This document shows, one piece after another, positions 9,718 to 19,532 of a DNA stretch of 64,000 nt; positions within the stretch are counted from its first letter, which is position 1; every line of letters starts with the position of its first letter. The stretch covers positions 3,800,165-3,864,164 of the forward strand of contig NZ_KI421509.1 in NCBI RefSeq assembly GCF_000473225.1, in the 5' to 3' direction. This DNA is from Sedimentitalea nanhaiensis DSM 24252. Lineage in GTDB: Bacteria; Pseudomonadota; Alphaproteobacteria; Rhodobacterales; Rhodobacteraceae. The notes beneath the pieces were generated by a model that ran no database searches, was not told the origin of the DNA, and saw only the letters and a program-made list of their open reading frames with translations. The translations under genes and the position numbers were made by a program.

Positions 9718-10239
9718 GTGGATTCAAAATCAGATTTTGATGGAACACGGAATGTCGAAAGAAAATTCGTGAAACCTCTGGACGCGACTGATCTGCGAAT
9801 CCTTCGGACGTTGCTCAAAGAAGGCAATATCCCGAACACGAAGCTGTCGGAAATCGTGTCCCTGTCGACCAGCCAATGCTGGCAGCGCGTGCAGCGCCTG
9901 CAGCGCGAAGGGTATATCGAAGGATACTATGCGGTAATCAATCATCGCCTGCTTGGGTATTCTGATATCGTTCTGGTCGAGATCTCGGCGGCTCGCGACG
10001 AAGTCACGCGCGTTTCCGAACTGTGTGAAGAACTCAGCAAGATTCCAGAGGTCCTGGAGGTCCACCTGACATCCGGAGAGTTCGATTGCTTCATCAAAGT
10101 CGCGGTCGACGGGACACGTGGGTTTGAGGCTTTCCTCAGCCAGAAGCTGTATCGCATCAAGGGCATCCGGGATTCCCGGTCGTCCTTTTCTCTGAAGTCA
10201 TTCAAAAACGAGTCCGGATTCGTACCCGACTCGATCTAG
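9718..10239 (+). CDS. Lrp/AsnC-family regulator (BkdR-like)
   Basis: An N-terminal HTH (LDATDLRILRTLLKEGNI, LSTSQCWQRVQRLQREGYI) is joined to an AsnC/RAM ligand-binding domain (VLVEISAARDEVTRVSELCE, EVLEVHLTSGEFDCFIKVAV). The long reading begins with GTG at 9718; the GTG at 9769, just before KPLDATD, gives the usual family N-terminus and may be the true start. It lies between the divergent amino-acid dehydrogenase gene and the bkd operon, the position of BkdR-type activators of branched-chain catabolism. Response to leucine or valine is inferred from that context. Confidence 0.9.
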   Translation: MDSKSDFDGTRNVERKFVKPLDATDLRILRTLLKEGNIPNTKLSEIVSLSTSQCWQRVQRLQREGYIEGYYAVINHRLLGYSDIVLVEISAARDEVTRVSELCEELSKIPEVLEVHLTSGEFDCFIKVAVDGTRGFEAFLSQKLYRIKGIRDSRSSFSLKSFKNESGFVPDSI

Positions 10240-10270
10240 GGTCATTTCGAACGATGGGTGTTCGAATAAT

Positions 10271-10300
10271 AATTTTGCCACTTACCCAGTAGGCAAAATT
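10271..10300. promoter_or_regulatory. Perfect 9-bp inverted repeat upstream of bkdA1
   Basis: AATTTTGCC at 10271-10279 pairs with GGCAAAATT at 10292-10300 across a 12-bp spacer. It lies 32 bp after the Lrp-type gene and 165 bp before the E1 alpha start. It could be a terminator-like hairpin for the regulator gene (a T-rich run follows closely) or an operator for the bkd promoter. The AT-rich arms and wide spacer suit an Lrp-family site. Confidence 0.4.
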
Positions 10301-10341
10301 GTATCTCGTTTTTTCGTTTTGCGGGCTGGAAGAACAGGTAG

Positions 10342-11697
<1,356 letters not shown>

Positions 11698-11698
11698 C

Positions 11699-12712
11699 AT
11701 GACACAGATGACTATGATCACGGCGATCCAGAATGCCCATGATGTTGCAATGGCCCGCGACGAGAATGTCGTCGTGTTCGGCGAGGACGTTGGCTATTTC
11801 GGCGGCGTGTTCCGCTGCACCGCCGGGCTACAGCAGAAATACGGATCCGCGCGCTGCTTTGATGCGCCGATCAGCGAATTGGGTATTGTCGGTGCCGGTG
11901 TTGGCATGGCGGCCTATGGGCTGAAACCCGTGATCGAGGTGCAATTCGCCGATTACATGTACCCCGCCTATGACCAGATCGTGTCTGAAGCCGCGAGAAT
12001 GCGCTACCGCTCGGGCGGTGAATTTACCTGTCCGATGGTGGTGCGTATGCCCACCGGTGGCGGTATTTGGGGCGGGCAGACCCACAGCCAGAGCCCTGAA
12101 GCGTTGTTCACCCATGTTTCAGGTCTGAAAACAGTCATCCCGTCGAACCCGCGTGATGCAAAAGGGCTGTTGTTGGCGGCGATTGCAGACCCTGATCCTG
12201 TGGTCTTTCTTGAGCCCAAGCGACTTTATAACGGGCCGTTTGACGGCTATCATGACAGACCGGTTCAGCCCTGGAAAAAGCACCCGCTTGGCGAGGTCGA
12301 TCCGGACTATTACGAGATCCCGCTGGGTACCGCGGCAGTCGCCCGCGAAGGGCGGGACCTGAGCATCGTGACCTACGGCACCATGGTACATGTGGCGCAG
12401 GCCGCGGCCGAGGCCACCGGCATCGATGCCGAGGTGATCGACCTGCGCACTCTGATCCCGCTGGACACCGAAACGGTCATGGCTTCGGTTCAGAAAACCG
12501 GGCGCTGCCTGGTGTTGCACGAGGCGACGCTGACGTCTGGCTTTGGCGCGGAACTTGCGGCGCAGATCCAGTCGGAATGTTTCTATCATCTCGAAGCGCC
12601 GGTGCTACGGGTGGCGGGCTGGGACACGCCTTATCCGCATGCGCAGGAATGGGCGTATTTTCCGGGACCCGACCGGGTCGGTCGCAACATGAAAAAATTG
12701 ATGGAGGCGTAA
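11699..12712 (+). CDS. bkdA2: Branched-chain 2-oxoacid dehydrogenase E1 beta
   Basis: A 337-residue E1 beta subunit with the transketolase-like pyrimidine domain (NVVVFGEDVGYFGGVFRCTA, ISELGIVGAGVGMAAYGLKP, PTGGGIWGGQTHSQSPEALF) and a C-terminal domain (EVIDLRTLIPLDTETVMASV). The start MTQMTM at 11699 follows the E1 alpha stop by one base; a longer in-frame reading would overlap bkdA1 by about 60 bp and is not needed. The stop TAA abuts the E2 start directly, so the complex subunits are co-translated. Confidence 0.96.
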   Translation: MTQMTMITAIQNAHDVAMARDENVVVFGEDVGYFGGVFRCTAGLQQKYGSARCFDAPISELGIVGAGVGMAAYGLKPVIEVQFADYMYPAYDQIVSEAARMRYRSGGEFTCPMVVRMPTGGGIWGGQTHSQSPEALFTHVSGLKTVIPSNPRDAKGLLLAAIADPDPVVFLEPKRLYNGPFDGYHDRPVQPWKKHPLGEVDPDYYEIPLGTAAVAREGRDLSIVTYGTMVHVAQAAAEATGIDAEVIDLRTLIPLDTETVMASVQKTGRCLVLHEATLTSGFGAELAAQIQSECFYHLEAPVLRVAGWDTPYPHAQEWAYFPGPDRVGRNMKKLMEA

Positions 12713-14389
12713 ATGGGACTGTACACCATCAAGCTGCCCGATGTCGGCGAAGGTATTGCCGAGGCGGAACTGGGGGTCTGGAAAGTCGCGATTGGCGATG
12801 TCGTCAAGGAAGACGACATCCTGACCGAGATGATGACCGATAAGGCCGCCGTCGAAATCCCGTCCTCGGTATCGGGCAGGGTCGTCTGGCTGGGCTGCGA
12901 TGCGGGTGATATCCTGTCCATCGGCGCTGATCTGATCCGGCTGGAAGTCGAGGGCGTGGGCAACACCGGCGCCGAGGCGGCATCAGCGAATGTAGAACCC
13001 GCGTCAAAGCCAGACGCAAAGGTCGCCACGCCGGAACTGGCACAAGCCGCCGCTGCATCAACGCCACAGCCCGGTTTGCAACTCGGCGACGGCAAGGGCC
13101 TGCATGAAATCAAGGTGCCGGATGTCGGCGAAGGCATAGCCGAGGCGGAACTGACCGGCTGGAGTGTCGCGGTCGGCGCCGAAGTCCAGGAAGACGACAT
13201 CATCGCCGAGGTGATGACCGAAAAGGCAGCAGTCGAGATCCCGTCGGATATTTCGGGCACAGTGCTGTATCTGGGAGGCGCGGTGGGTGATACGCTTGCC
13301 ATCGGCAGCACATTGATGCTGCTTGAAGTCGACGGCACCGGCAACACGACAGTTGAAGTGGCTTTACAGAAGATGGGATCTTCCGTGACATCCCCCGCAG
13401 CCGCGCCAGCCAAATCCGCGACCGCGCCCGTGTCCAAGGCTCGGCCCACGGCAGCCGCGCCCAGGGCCGAAAGCAAATCCGCTGCTCCCGCCTCGCCCTA
13501 TCGTCGGGCCGAGGGTGAAAAGCCGCTGACAACGCCATCGGTGCGCAAACGGGCGCGCGAGATGGGTGTCGATTTGCGCCTTGTCTCGGGCAGCGGTCCT
13601 GCCGGGCGGATCACCCATGAGGATTTGACCCATTTCCACCAGAGCGGCGGGCAGAGCGCGACGGGCATCGCCAAGCGCCCGCGACTGACTGCCGAAACCG
13701 AAGAAAAGGTCATCGGCCTGCGTCGCAAGATCGCCGAACGGATGGCGCTGTCCAAGTCGCGCATTCCACATATCACCATCGTCGAAGAGATTGATGTCAC
13801 CGACCTTGAGGATCTGCGGAGCCAGCTCAACAAGGCCCGTGCCGAAAGCCGGGGCAAGCTGACCATGCTGCCATTTGTGATCCGCGCCATTGTGGATGCG
13901 GTCGCTGCGCAACCCAACCTGAACGCGCATTTCGAAGATGATCATAGCGTCTTGCGCAAATTCCAAGCGGTGCATGTCGGCATCGCAACCCAGACTCCGG
14001 GCGGGTTGATCGTTCCGGTTGTGCGCCATTGCGAAGCGCTGAGCCTTTGGGACAGTGCCGCCGAACTTGGCCGTCTTGCAACGGCCGCCAAAGCTGGCAA
14101 GGCCAAGGCCGAGGACCTGAGCGGTTCGACGATAACCATCACCTCGCTGGGACCGCTCGGGGCCTTGGCGACCACGCCGATCATCAACTATCCCGAGGTG
14201 GCGATTGTTGGGATCAACAAGATGGAGGTACGCCCGCATTGGGACGGTTCGGGCTTTGTGCCCCGAAAAAAAATGAACATTTCCTGCAGCTTTGATCATC
14301 GGGTCATCGACGGTTGGGATGCGGCAGTCTTCGTCCAGAAACTCAAGTCGCTGTTCGAAGCGCCTGCATTGCTGATGCTGGAGGATTGA
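12713..14389 (+). CDS. bkdB: Branched-chain 2-oxoacid dehydrogenase E2 with two lipoyl domains
   Basis: A 558-residue dihydrolipoyl acyltransferase. There are two lipoyl domains, residues about 3-80 and 125-205, with lipoylation lysines at Lys44 (MTDKAAVEIPS) and Lys171 (MTEKAAVEIPS). An Ala/Pro/Ser/Lys-rich linker leads to the peripheral subunit-binding domain (TPSVRKRAREMGVDLRLVSG) and a linker. The acyltransferase domain ends in SFDHRVIDGWDAA, with catalytic His529. Many bacterial BkdB proteins carry one lipoyl domain; two near-identical domains, each opening with a VGEGIAEAEL block, point to an internal duplication. It starts on the base after the E1 beta stop. Confidence 0.95.
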   Translation: MGLYTIKLPDVGEGIAEAELGVWKVAIGDVVKEDDILTEMMTDKAAVEIPSSVSGRVVWLGCDAGDILSIGADLIRLEVEGVGNTGAEAASANVEPASKPDAKVATPELAQAAAASTPQPGLQLGDGKGLHEIKVPDVGEGIAEAELTGWSVAVGAEVQEDDIIAEVMTEKAAVEIPSDISGTVLYLGGAVGDTLAIGSTLMLLEVDGTGNTTVEVALQKMGSSVTSPAAAPAKSATAPVSKARPTAAAPRAESKSAAPASPYRRAEGEKPLTTPSVRKRAREMGVDLRLVSGSGPAGRITHEDLTHFHQSGGQSATGIAKRPRLTAETEEKVIGLRRKIAERMALSKSRIPHITIVEEIDVTDLEDLRSQLNKARAESRGKLTMLPFVIRAIVDAVAAQPNLNAHFEDDHSVLRKFQAVHVGIATQTPGGLIVPVVRHCEALSLWDSAAELGRLATAAKAGKAKAEDLSGSTITITSLGPLGALATTPIINYPEVAIVGINKMEVRPHWDGSGFVPRKKMNISCSFDHRVIDGWDAAVFVQKLKSLFEAPALLMLED

Positions 14390-14391
14390 TC

Positions 14392-15837
14392 ATGGAAGAA
14401 CTGAAGTGCAAATTGCTGGTGATCGGTTCGGGCCCGGGCGGTTATGTCTGCGCCATCCGCGCCGGACAACTGGGCGTGGACACGATTATTGTCGAGGCAA
14501 AAGCCCATGGCGGCACCTGTCTGAACGTCGGCTGCATCCCCTCCAAGGCGCTGATCCACGCCGCCGAGAAATTTTCGCACGCGATCCATTTCACAAGCGA
14601 CAATCCATTGGGAATATCCGTGCAAAAGCCTCAGATCGACCTGCAAAAGACGGTCGCGTGGAAGGATGGTATCGTCGCCCGTCTGAACGGCGGTGTCGGG
14701 ATCTTGCTGAAACGGGCCGGGGTGCGGGCGATCATCGGCCATGCACGGTTCCGTGACGGAAAATCGGTGTTCGTCAAAACCGATATGGGCGAGCAACTGA
14801 TCCATGCGGAAAAGATCGTCATCGCGACCGGCTCGGTGCCGTTTGAAATTCCGTCCTTGCCGTTTGGCGGCGATGTCATTTCGTCTACGGGCGCGCTGGC
14901 GCTGACTGCGGTGCCCAAACAACTGATCGTTGTCGGCGGCGGCTATATCGGACTTGAAATCGGCACTGCTATGGCCAAGCTGGGCGCCAATGTGACGGTG
15001 GTCGAATTTGCCGCGCGGATCCTGCCGCAATATGACACGGACCTGACCAAGCCGGTGGCCGACCGTCTCGCAGCGCTTGGAGTCACGGTGATGCTTAACG
15101 CCAAGGCCGAAGGGCTGAACGCCGCTAAGGACGCGCTGCGGGTCACGCTGGAGGGCGGCGAAAAAACCGAACTGCCGTTCGACAAGGTTCTGGTTGCCGT
15201 CGGGCGCAAAGCGCGAACGCAAGATTGCGGGCTGGATGAACTGGCTCTGAAAATGAACGGCACCTTTATCCAGATCGACAACCGCTGCCAAACCTCGATG
15301 CGCGATGTCTTTGCCATTGGCGACGTGACCGGTGAGCCGATGCTGGCACACCGGGCCATCGCGCAGGGCGAGATGACCGCCGAAATCGTAGCGGGTGGTC
15401 CGCAAGCTTGGGACAAGCAGTGTATCCCGGCGGTGTGCTTTACCGATCCGGAAATTGTAACCGCCGGTCTGGGACCGGACGAGGCGCGTGCGCTGGGGCA
15501 TGACATCGTCACTCCGGGTTTTACGCCCGAGGAAGAGTTGGTCCTGAACCGCGAGATCGTGATCGGCAAATTTCCGTTCACCGCCAATGGGCGTGCCATG
15601 ACGATGGAGAGCGAAAGCGGCTTTATCCGCGTCGTCGCACGGGCAAGCGATCATGTGATACTGGGCATTCAGGCCACGGGTGGTGGAATTTCCGAACTGG
15701 CCGCGACCTTTGCACTGGCAATCGAAATGGGCGCGCGTCTTGAAGATATCGCAGGCACCATCCACGCCCACCCGACCCAGAGCGAAGGCTTGCAGGAGGC
15801 CGCGCTGAAGGCGTTGGGCCATGCCATCCACATCTGA
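14392..15837 (+). CDS. lpdA: Dihydrolipoyl dehydrogenase (E3)
   Basis: A 481-residue FAD flavoprotein that reoxidises dihydrolipoyl E2 with NAD. It has the FAD motif LLVIGSGPGGYVCAIRAGQL, the redox-active disulfide GGTCLNVGCIPSKALIH, the NAD motif LIVVGGGYIGLEIGTAMAKL and the C-terminal dimerisation motif HAHPTQSEGLQEA with its catalytic His-Glu pair. The start MEELKC at 14392 lies 2 bp after the E2 stop; the longer frame overlaps bkdB and is rejected. As the fourth gene of the operon it should be dedicated to this complex. Confidence 0.95.
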   Translation: MEELKCKLLVIGSGPGGYVCAIRAGQLGVDTIIVEAKAHGGTCLNVGCIPSKALIHAAEKFSHAIHFTSDNPLGISVQKPQIDLQKTVAWKDGIVARLNGGVGILLKRAGVRAIIGHARFRDGKSVFVKTDMGEQLIHAEKIVIATGSVPFEIPSLPFGGDVISSTGALALTAVPKQLIVVGGGYIGLEIGTAMAKLGANVTVVEFAARILPQYDTDLTKPVADRLAALGVTVMLNAKAEGLNAAKDALRVTLEGGEKTELPFDKVLVAVGRKARTQDCGLDELALKMNGTFIQIDNRCQTSMRDVFAIGDVTGEPMLAHRAIAQGEMTAEIVAGGPQAWDKQCIPAVCFTDPEIVTAGLGPDEARALGHDIVTPGFTPEEELVLNREIVIGKFPFTANGRAMTMESESGFIRVVARASDHVILGIQATGGGISELAATFALAIEMGARLEDIAGTIHAHPTQSEGLQEAALKALGHAIHI

Positions 15838-15871
15838 ACCGAATGTCGATGCGTACTGAAAGACTGAGCTG

Positions 15872-16066
15872 ATGGATTTTGCGTCGACAGAAGAACAGAA
15901 GGAGATTTTCGGGATCGTCTTTGAGTTCGCCAACGACGCGCTGCAACTGCATGGCGGCTGTGGCTATCTGGCCGATTACGGGGTGGAAAAGCTGGTGCGC
16001 GATTTGCGGGTGCACCAGATCCTTGAAGGTAGCAATGAAATCATGCACCTTTGCGTGTCGCGGTAA
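15872..16066 (+). pseudogene. Acyl-CoA dehydrogenase with large in-frame internal deletion
   Basis: A 64-codon ORF joins the first ~15 residues of an acyl-CoA dehydrogenase ([17 protein letters not shown]) to its C-terminal tail ([40 protein letters not shown]). Full-length members have about 380-400 residues, so over 300 codons have been lost without breaking the frame. The tail keeps the FAD-contacting LHGGxGY and ILEGxNEI motifs, but the catalytic base and the substrate domain are gone. Placed right after the bkd genes, the parent enzyme probably oxidised a branched acyl-CoA such as isobutyryl- or isovaleryl-CoA. It is not expected to be active. Confidence 0.88.
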
Positions 16067-16109
16067 TGGCTCGCCGAACGTGGCTGAACTGAATATCAAG
16101 GAGAGAGAG

Positions 16110-17843
16110 ATGGATCAGGAGATCATGAAAAAACTGTCCCAAACCATGTTGGATGCAACCAAGTCGCATCCGCTTTTTGCCGGGATGGATGGCACACTGA
16201 TGTCCGATCTCGCCAGGAACTGGACCGAGGCGGCGCAGGCGATGACGGCCCCCAATGCGCAGGCCTGGGGCGCGTGGGCCAAAATGTGGTCCGGCGATCC
16301 CTCCGAGATGTCCAATCTGTGGCTGACCTCATTGCCTGGCGGCAAGGCACAAGCTGCGCCAAGCAAGGATCGCCGCTTTGGCGATGAGGCCTGGAACGAA
16401 GGCATCTTTCCGCTTCTGCGCCAGTCCTATGAGCTGACTGCAAAGGCGATGGTCGATCTGGCGGACAAGGCCGGGCTGCCCGAACACGAGCAACGCAAGC
16501 TCAGCTTCTATGCCCGTGTGACAGCCGACAACCTCGCGCCGTCGAATTTTGTTCTGTCCAATCCAGAAGTGCTGAAGCTGGCACAGGAAACCGGTGGTCA
16601 AAGCCTGATTGACGGGTTCAGCAACCTGCTCGCCGACCTTAAGAAAGGCTATATCACCACCACCGACGAAAGCGCTTTCAAACTCGGCGAAAATCTGGCG
16701 ACAACACCAGGCGCTGTGGTCTATCGTAACCCGCTGATCGAACTGATCCAATATACCCCGGTAACCCCCAAGGTGCGGGCAAATCCGATCCTGATCGTGC
16801 CGCCCTGCGTGAATAAATTCTACATCTTCGACATCAACGAAAAGAAGTCGATGATCCGGTACTTGCTGGAAGAGGGCAATTCGGTTTTTGTCATTTCCTG
16901 GCGCAACGCCGGCCCCGAGACTCGCGATTATGACTGGGATGACTATATCACCAAGGGCGTGATGGCCGCCATCGATGCCACGGCCGATATCGCCAAGGCC
17001 GAGAAGATCGATCTACTGTCCTGGTGCAATGGGGGCACTCTGCTGCTGGCGGCTCTGGCAGTGATGCCCGAGGCGCAGAAATCCCTCGTGGGATCGGCAA
17101 CGTTCTTGTCCTCGCTGTTGGATTTCAGCGATCCCGGCGAAGTCGAGGTATTCGTGGATCAGGCCCAGAATGAGGTTTACAAGGCGCGACTTGGCACTGC
17201 CAAAGTGGCGCCGGGGCGCGATATCGCGCGGGCGATGGCAATGCTGCATGTCAACGAAAGCATCTGGGGGTTCGTCGTCAACAACTATCTCAAGGGGCAA
17301 AACCCGCCGCCTTCTGATATCCTGTATTGGAACGCCGACACATCGAACATGCCTGCGCCGTATTATTCATATTTCGTCGAAGAGATGTATCAGGCCAACA
17401 AGCTGAAGGATCCCGGTGCGCTGACCTTGCTGAACCAGCCGGTGGATTGCGCAAATATCGACGTACCGTGCTGTTTTGTGTCCGCCACGGGCGATCATAT
17501 CGTTCCCTGGAAGACCTCGTATGCATCAACAGCCCTGCTGCCCAAAGTGACAGAGTTTATTCTGACATCGGGTGGCCATGTGTCCGGCACCGTCATCAAC
17601 CACCCGGTGAAGAACCGCCGTTACTTTCTGTCGGGCGGTGACCGTTCCGGATCATCGGATGCCTGGCAGGCCTCGGCGGACCGAACCGAAGGGAGCTGGT
17701 GGCCGCATTGGCTTGGCTGGCTCGACCGGACCAGCGGTGCCGACCAACGCAGCGCGCCGCGAGTCCTGGGCAACCGAAACCACCCCGAGCTTGCTCCGGC
17801 ACCCGGAACATATGTGCTGGAAAATGTGCCGCAGGACGGGTAA
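16110..17843 (+). CDS. phaC: Class I-type polyhydroxyalkanoate synthase
   Basis: A 577-residue PHA synthase that polymerises (R)-3-hydroxyacyl-CoA at the granule surface. The N-terminal PhaC domain (residues about 80-250) leads to an alpha/beta-hydrolase core. The catalytic residues are Cys306 in LLSWCNGGTLL, Asp462 in SATGDHIVPW and His490 in TSGGHVSG. The C-terminal SWWPHWLGWL and LAPAPGTYVLENV are typical. The usual lipase-like box GxCxGG is here SWCNGG, so the first glycine is serine. The start MDQEIMKK follows a GGAGAGAG ribosome site; the longer frame overlaps the acyl-CoA dehydrogenase remnant. No phasin or phaR gene is nearby. Confidence 0.92.
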   Translation: MDQEIMKKLSQTMLDATKSHPLFAGMDGTLMSDLARNWTEAAQAMTAPNAQAWGAWAKMWSGDPSEMSNLWLTSLPGGKAQAAPSKDRRFGDEAWNEGIFPLLRQSYELTAKAMVDLADKAGLPEHEQRKLSFYARVTADNLAPSNFVLSNPEVLKLAQETGGQSLIDGFSNLLADLKKGYITTTDESAFKLGENLATTPGAVVYRNPLIELIQYTPVTPKVRANPILIVPPCVNKFYIFDINEKKSMIRYLLEEGNSVFVISWRNAGPETRDYDWDDYITKGVMAAIDATADIAKAEKIDLLSWCNGGTLLLAALAVMPEAQKSLVGSATFLSSLLDFSDPGEVEVFVDQAQNEVYKARLGTAKVAPGRDIARAMAMLHVNESIWGFVVNNYLKGQNPPPSDILYWNADTSNMPAPYYSYFVEEMYQANKLKDPGALTLLNQPVDCANIDVPCCFVSATGDHIVPWKTSYASTALLPKVTEFILTSGGHVSGTVINHPVKNRRYFLSGGDRSGSSDAWQASADRTEGSWWPHWLGWLDRTSGADQRSAPRVLGNRNHPELAPAPGTYVLENVPQDG

Positions 17844-17875
17844 GTCTCTGGTTATCGGACAATAACACCTGAGCG

Positions 17876-18715
17876 TTGGGGACCTTGCCATTGCCACATA
17901 TCCACGAGGCCCCGGAAAACAGCAGGTTTCAGAAAATTTCCGCAGGCGGTGTGAATTTGCGGGTCTTTACCCGGGATCTGCAGCAAGCTGGCGTGCCACT
18001 GGTGATCTGCAATGGCTTGGGGCAGTCGGTCGAGATCCTCTATCCGTTGCTGCAGGAGTTGCCCGGCAGGCCCATCATTGCGTTTGATGCGGCCGGTGCG
18101 GGCCGCTCGGATGTCCCCGATGACATGACGACGATTCCGCGACATGCATCCATGTTGACCGAGATTCTGGATCACCTGGGGGTCGGGCAATGTGACGTTA
18201 TGGGCATTTCCTGGGGCGGAGCGGTGGCGCAGCAGATCGCATACGACCGGCCCGACCGTGTGCGTAAGCTGGTTCTGGCCATCACCTCGGCAGGGGGGAT
18301 AGCCAGTTGGTGGGGTTCGCCCATCGCGCTCTCTGAAATCATGTTCCCGTGGCGTTATATGAACAAGGCCTACGGAGATTTCATCGGCCCGTTCATGTAT
18401 GGTGGCGAGGCATTGCTGCAGCCAGCGCTGTTTCGCGAGTATTCCAGACTGGCCATACGCCCGACGTACAAAGGGTATGCGGCTCAGGTACAGGCCTTGT
18501 GTTCGTGGAGCAGTCTGCCCTGGCTTGCCAATCTGACAATGCCCACTCAGGTTATCGGTGGCGCTCTGGATACGCTGATCCCGATCGCCAATCAGATGCT
18601 TCTGGCCAGCCTGATCCCGAACGCCAGGTTGAAAGCTTTCCCTGCGGGTCATCTATTGATGTATTCACGCCGCTCGGAAGTCGGGGATTTGATGACTGAT
18701 TTTCTCGACAACTGA
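17876..18715 (+). CDS. PhaZ-like alpha/beta hydrolase (intracellular PHA depolymerase type)
   Basis: About 280 residues with an alpha/beta-hydrolase fold. The nucleophile elbow GISWGGAVAQQIAYDRPDRV (Ser in GxSxG), the oxyanion segment VICNGLGQSVEILYPL, an acidic residue in GGALDTLIPIAN and the catalytic His in FPAGHLLMYSR are in order. The pattern is close to intracellular medium-chain PHA depolymerases (PhaZ), and the gene starts 32 bp after phaC. The reading starts with TTG at 17876, and no strong ribosome site is seen, so the start is uncertain. It is probably the mobilisation partner of the PHA synthase; another esterase role is possible. Confidence 0.75.
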   Translation: MGTLPLPHIHEAPENSRFQKISAGGVNLRVFTRDLQQAGVPLVICNGLGQSVEILYPLLQELPGRPIIAFDAAGAGRSDVPDDMTTIPRHASMLTEILDHLGVGQCDVMGISWGGAVAQQIAYDRPDRVRKLVLAITSAGGIASWWGSPIALSEIMFPWRYMNKAYGDFIGPFMYGGEALLQPALFREYSRLAIRPTYKGYAAQVQALCSWSSLPWLANLTMPTQVIGGALDTLIPIANQMLLASLIPNARLKAFPAGHLLMYSRRSEVGDLMTDFLDN

Positions 18716-18884
18716 AGCTCTGTTGATCGGTCGCCGGATGGCAGTCGATATCGCAAGTTCGATATTTCGCGGCCCTGTATCTGCGCCGCCCGGTTTTGAG
18801 TTCTTTGCTGCGCGGGTCAGAATGGTTTCGGCGGGGCTGAAATAGGTGCTGGCCCTCACGGGGAGCCATGGGGCGCTAGATGAA

Positions 18885-18989
18885 CTATTCCCCAAGACCC
18901 TTGCTCACGTCCTGAGGCCAGCGCCTGCGGAACCGCTTGCGACCACCTGCCAGTTCGTCAATGTGCTTCAACTTCATCACCACCGCCAT
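18885..18989 (-). pseudogene. Tyrosine-recombinase (phage integrase) N-terminal remnant
   Basis: A minus-strand reading MAVVMKLKHIDELAGGRKRF, then RRRWPQDVSKGLGE, then a stop, resembles the extreme N-terminus of alphaproteobacterial phage-type integrases (LKYI...GRxRFRRRxPxDVxxxLGE). Only about 34 codons remain; the catalytic domain is absent. It marks the left end of the accessory stretch that runs to the tRNA-Leu gene. Confidence 0.45.
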
Positions 18990-19061
18990 TTCGATTTGTC
19001 CTGTTTGTGTCCAAGAATGTGTCTCGGAACACAGGTGCAAACCCCTGATAGCTAACGGTTT

Positions 19062-19208
19062 ATGGGTGATCAATCGTTGTTGGTGGTGCACGGGACAGGA
19101 GCAGTCTCGAACACCGCAGTGCCCGTCGATGCGTTATCTCCTGACGATCTGACCGCGATATTTGAAACACTTCAAGAATGGGAAGAGGTTTTATCCACAA
19201 TTGTCTGA
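19062..19208 (+). CDS. Small hypothetical ORF, 48 codons
   Basis: An ORF starting MGDQSLLVVHGTGAVS and ending LTAIFETLQEWEEVLSTIV has a protein-like composition with an acidic amphipathic C-terminal helix. I do not recognise it. It lies between the integrase remnant and the IS3 left end and may be the tail of a gene cut by that insertion. No clear ribosome site was identified. Confidence 0.25.
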   Translation: MGDQSLLVVHGTGAVSNTAVPVDALSPDDLTAIFETLQEWEEVLSTIV

Positions 19209-19406
19209 CGTCAGCGCCATTGGGACAGTTTAGGGTGATTTGATAAGAGAGGGTTTCTGGCACATCGTAACCACCAAGGAGTGGAGATGAGACAGAAACC
19301 CGGAACACGTAAGAGCCACGGCGAGAAAGTCGTCAAAGACATCCGCCGAGCCACCCGCAAGCAGTATTCAGCGGAAGAGAAGATCAGGATCGTGCTGGAC
19401 GGCCTG
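19209..19406 (+). pseudogene. IS3-family transposase OrfA, N-terminal remnant
   Basis: The reading MRQKPGTRKSHGEKVVKDIR, then RATRKQYSAEEKIRIVLDGL (19287-19406) is the N-terminus of an IS3-family OrfA. After LDGL the frame becomes unrelated and ends at 19472; the HTH core, leucine zipper and OrfB are missing. The preceding 78 bp (GACGTCAGCGCCATTGGGAC and onward) would hold the left terminal repeat. The element was truncated soon after codon 40. Confidence 0.75.
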
Positions 19407-19532
19407 AGCCGACTTTCGCCAAGTCCGACGCCTGCACAGATGCAGTTGCTGATTTGCCGAAGCGTCTGTTAGGTCCGCTATCATTCAGTTGACCGCCGAT
19501 ACGCCGAAGACCGGCTAACGCATACGCGGGAC

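Noticed and set aside
12631-13476. Long minus-strand ORF of 281 codons, Ala/Ser/Pro-rich
   Set aside because: Antisense of the bkdB lipoyl domains and linker; no motif, and composition mirrors the coding strand.
14296-15933. 545-codon minus-strand ORF
   Set aside because: Shadow of the dihydrolipoyl dehydrogenase gene, which has all catalytic motifs on the plus strand.
19083-19122. Sequence resembling the tRNA-Leu 3' end (TGGTGCACGGGACAGGAGC with CTCGAAC nearby), considered as an att repeat
   Set aside because: Mismatches and gaps against the tRNA 3' end are too many for an attachment-site copy; it lies inside a possible small ORF.
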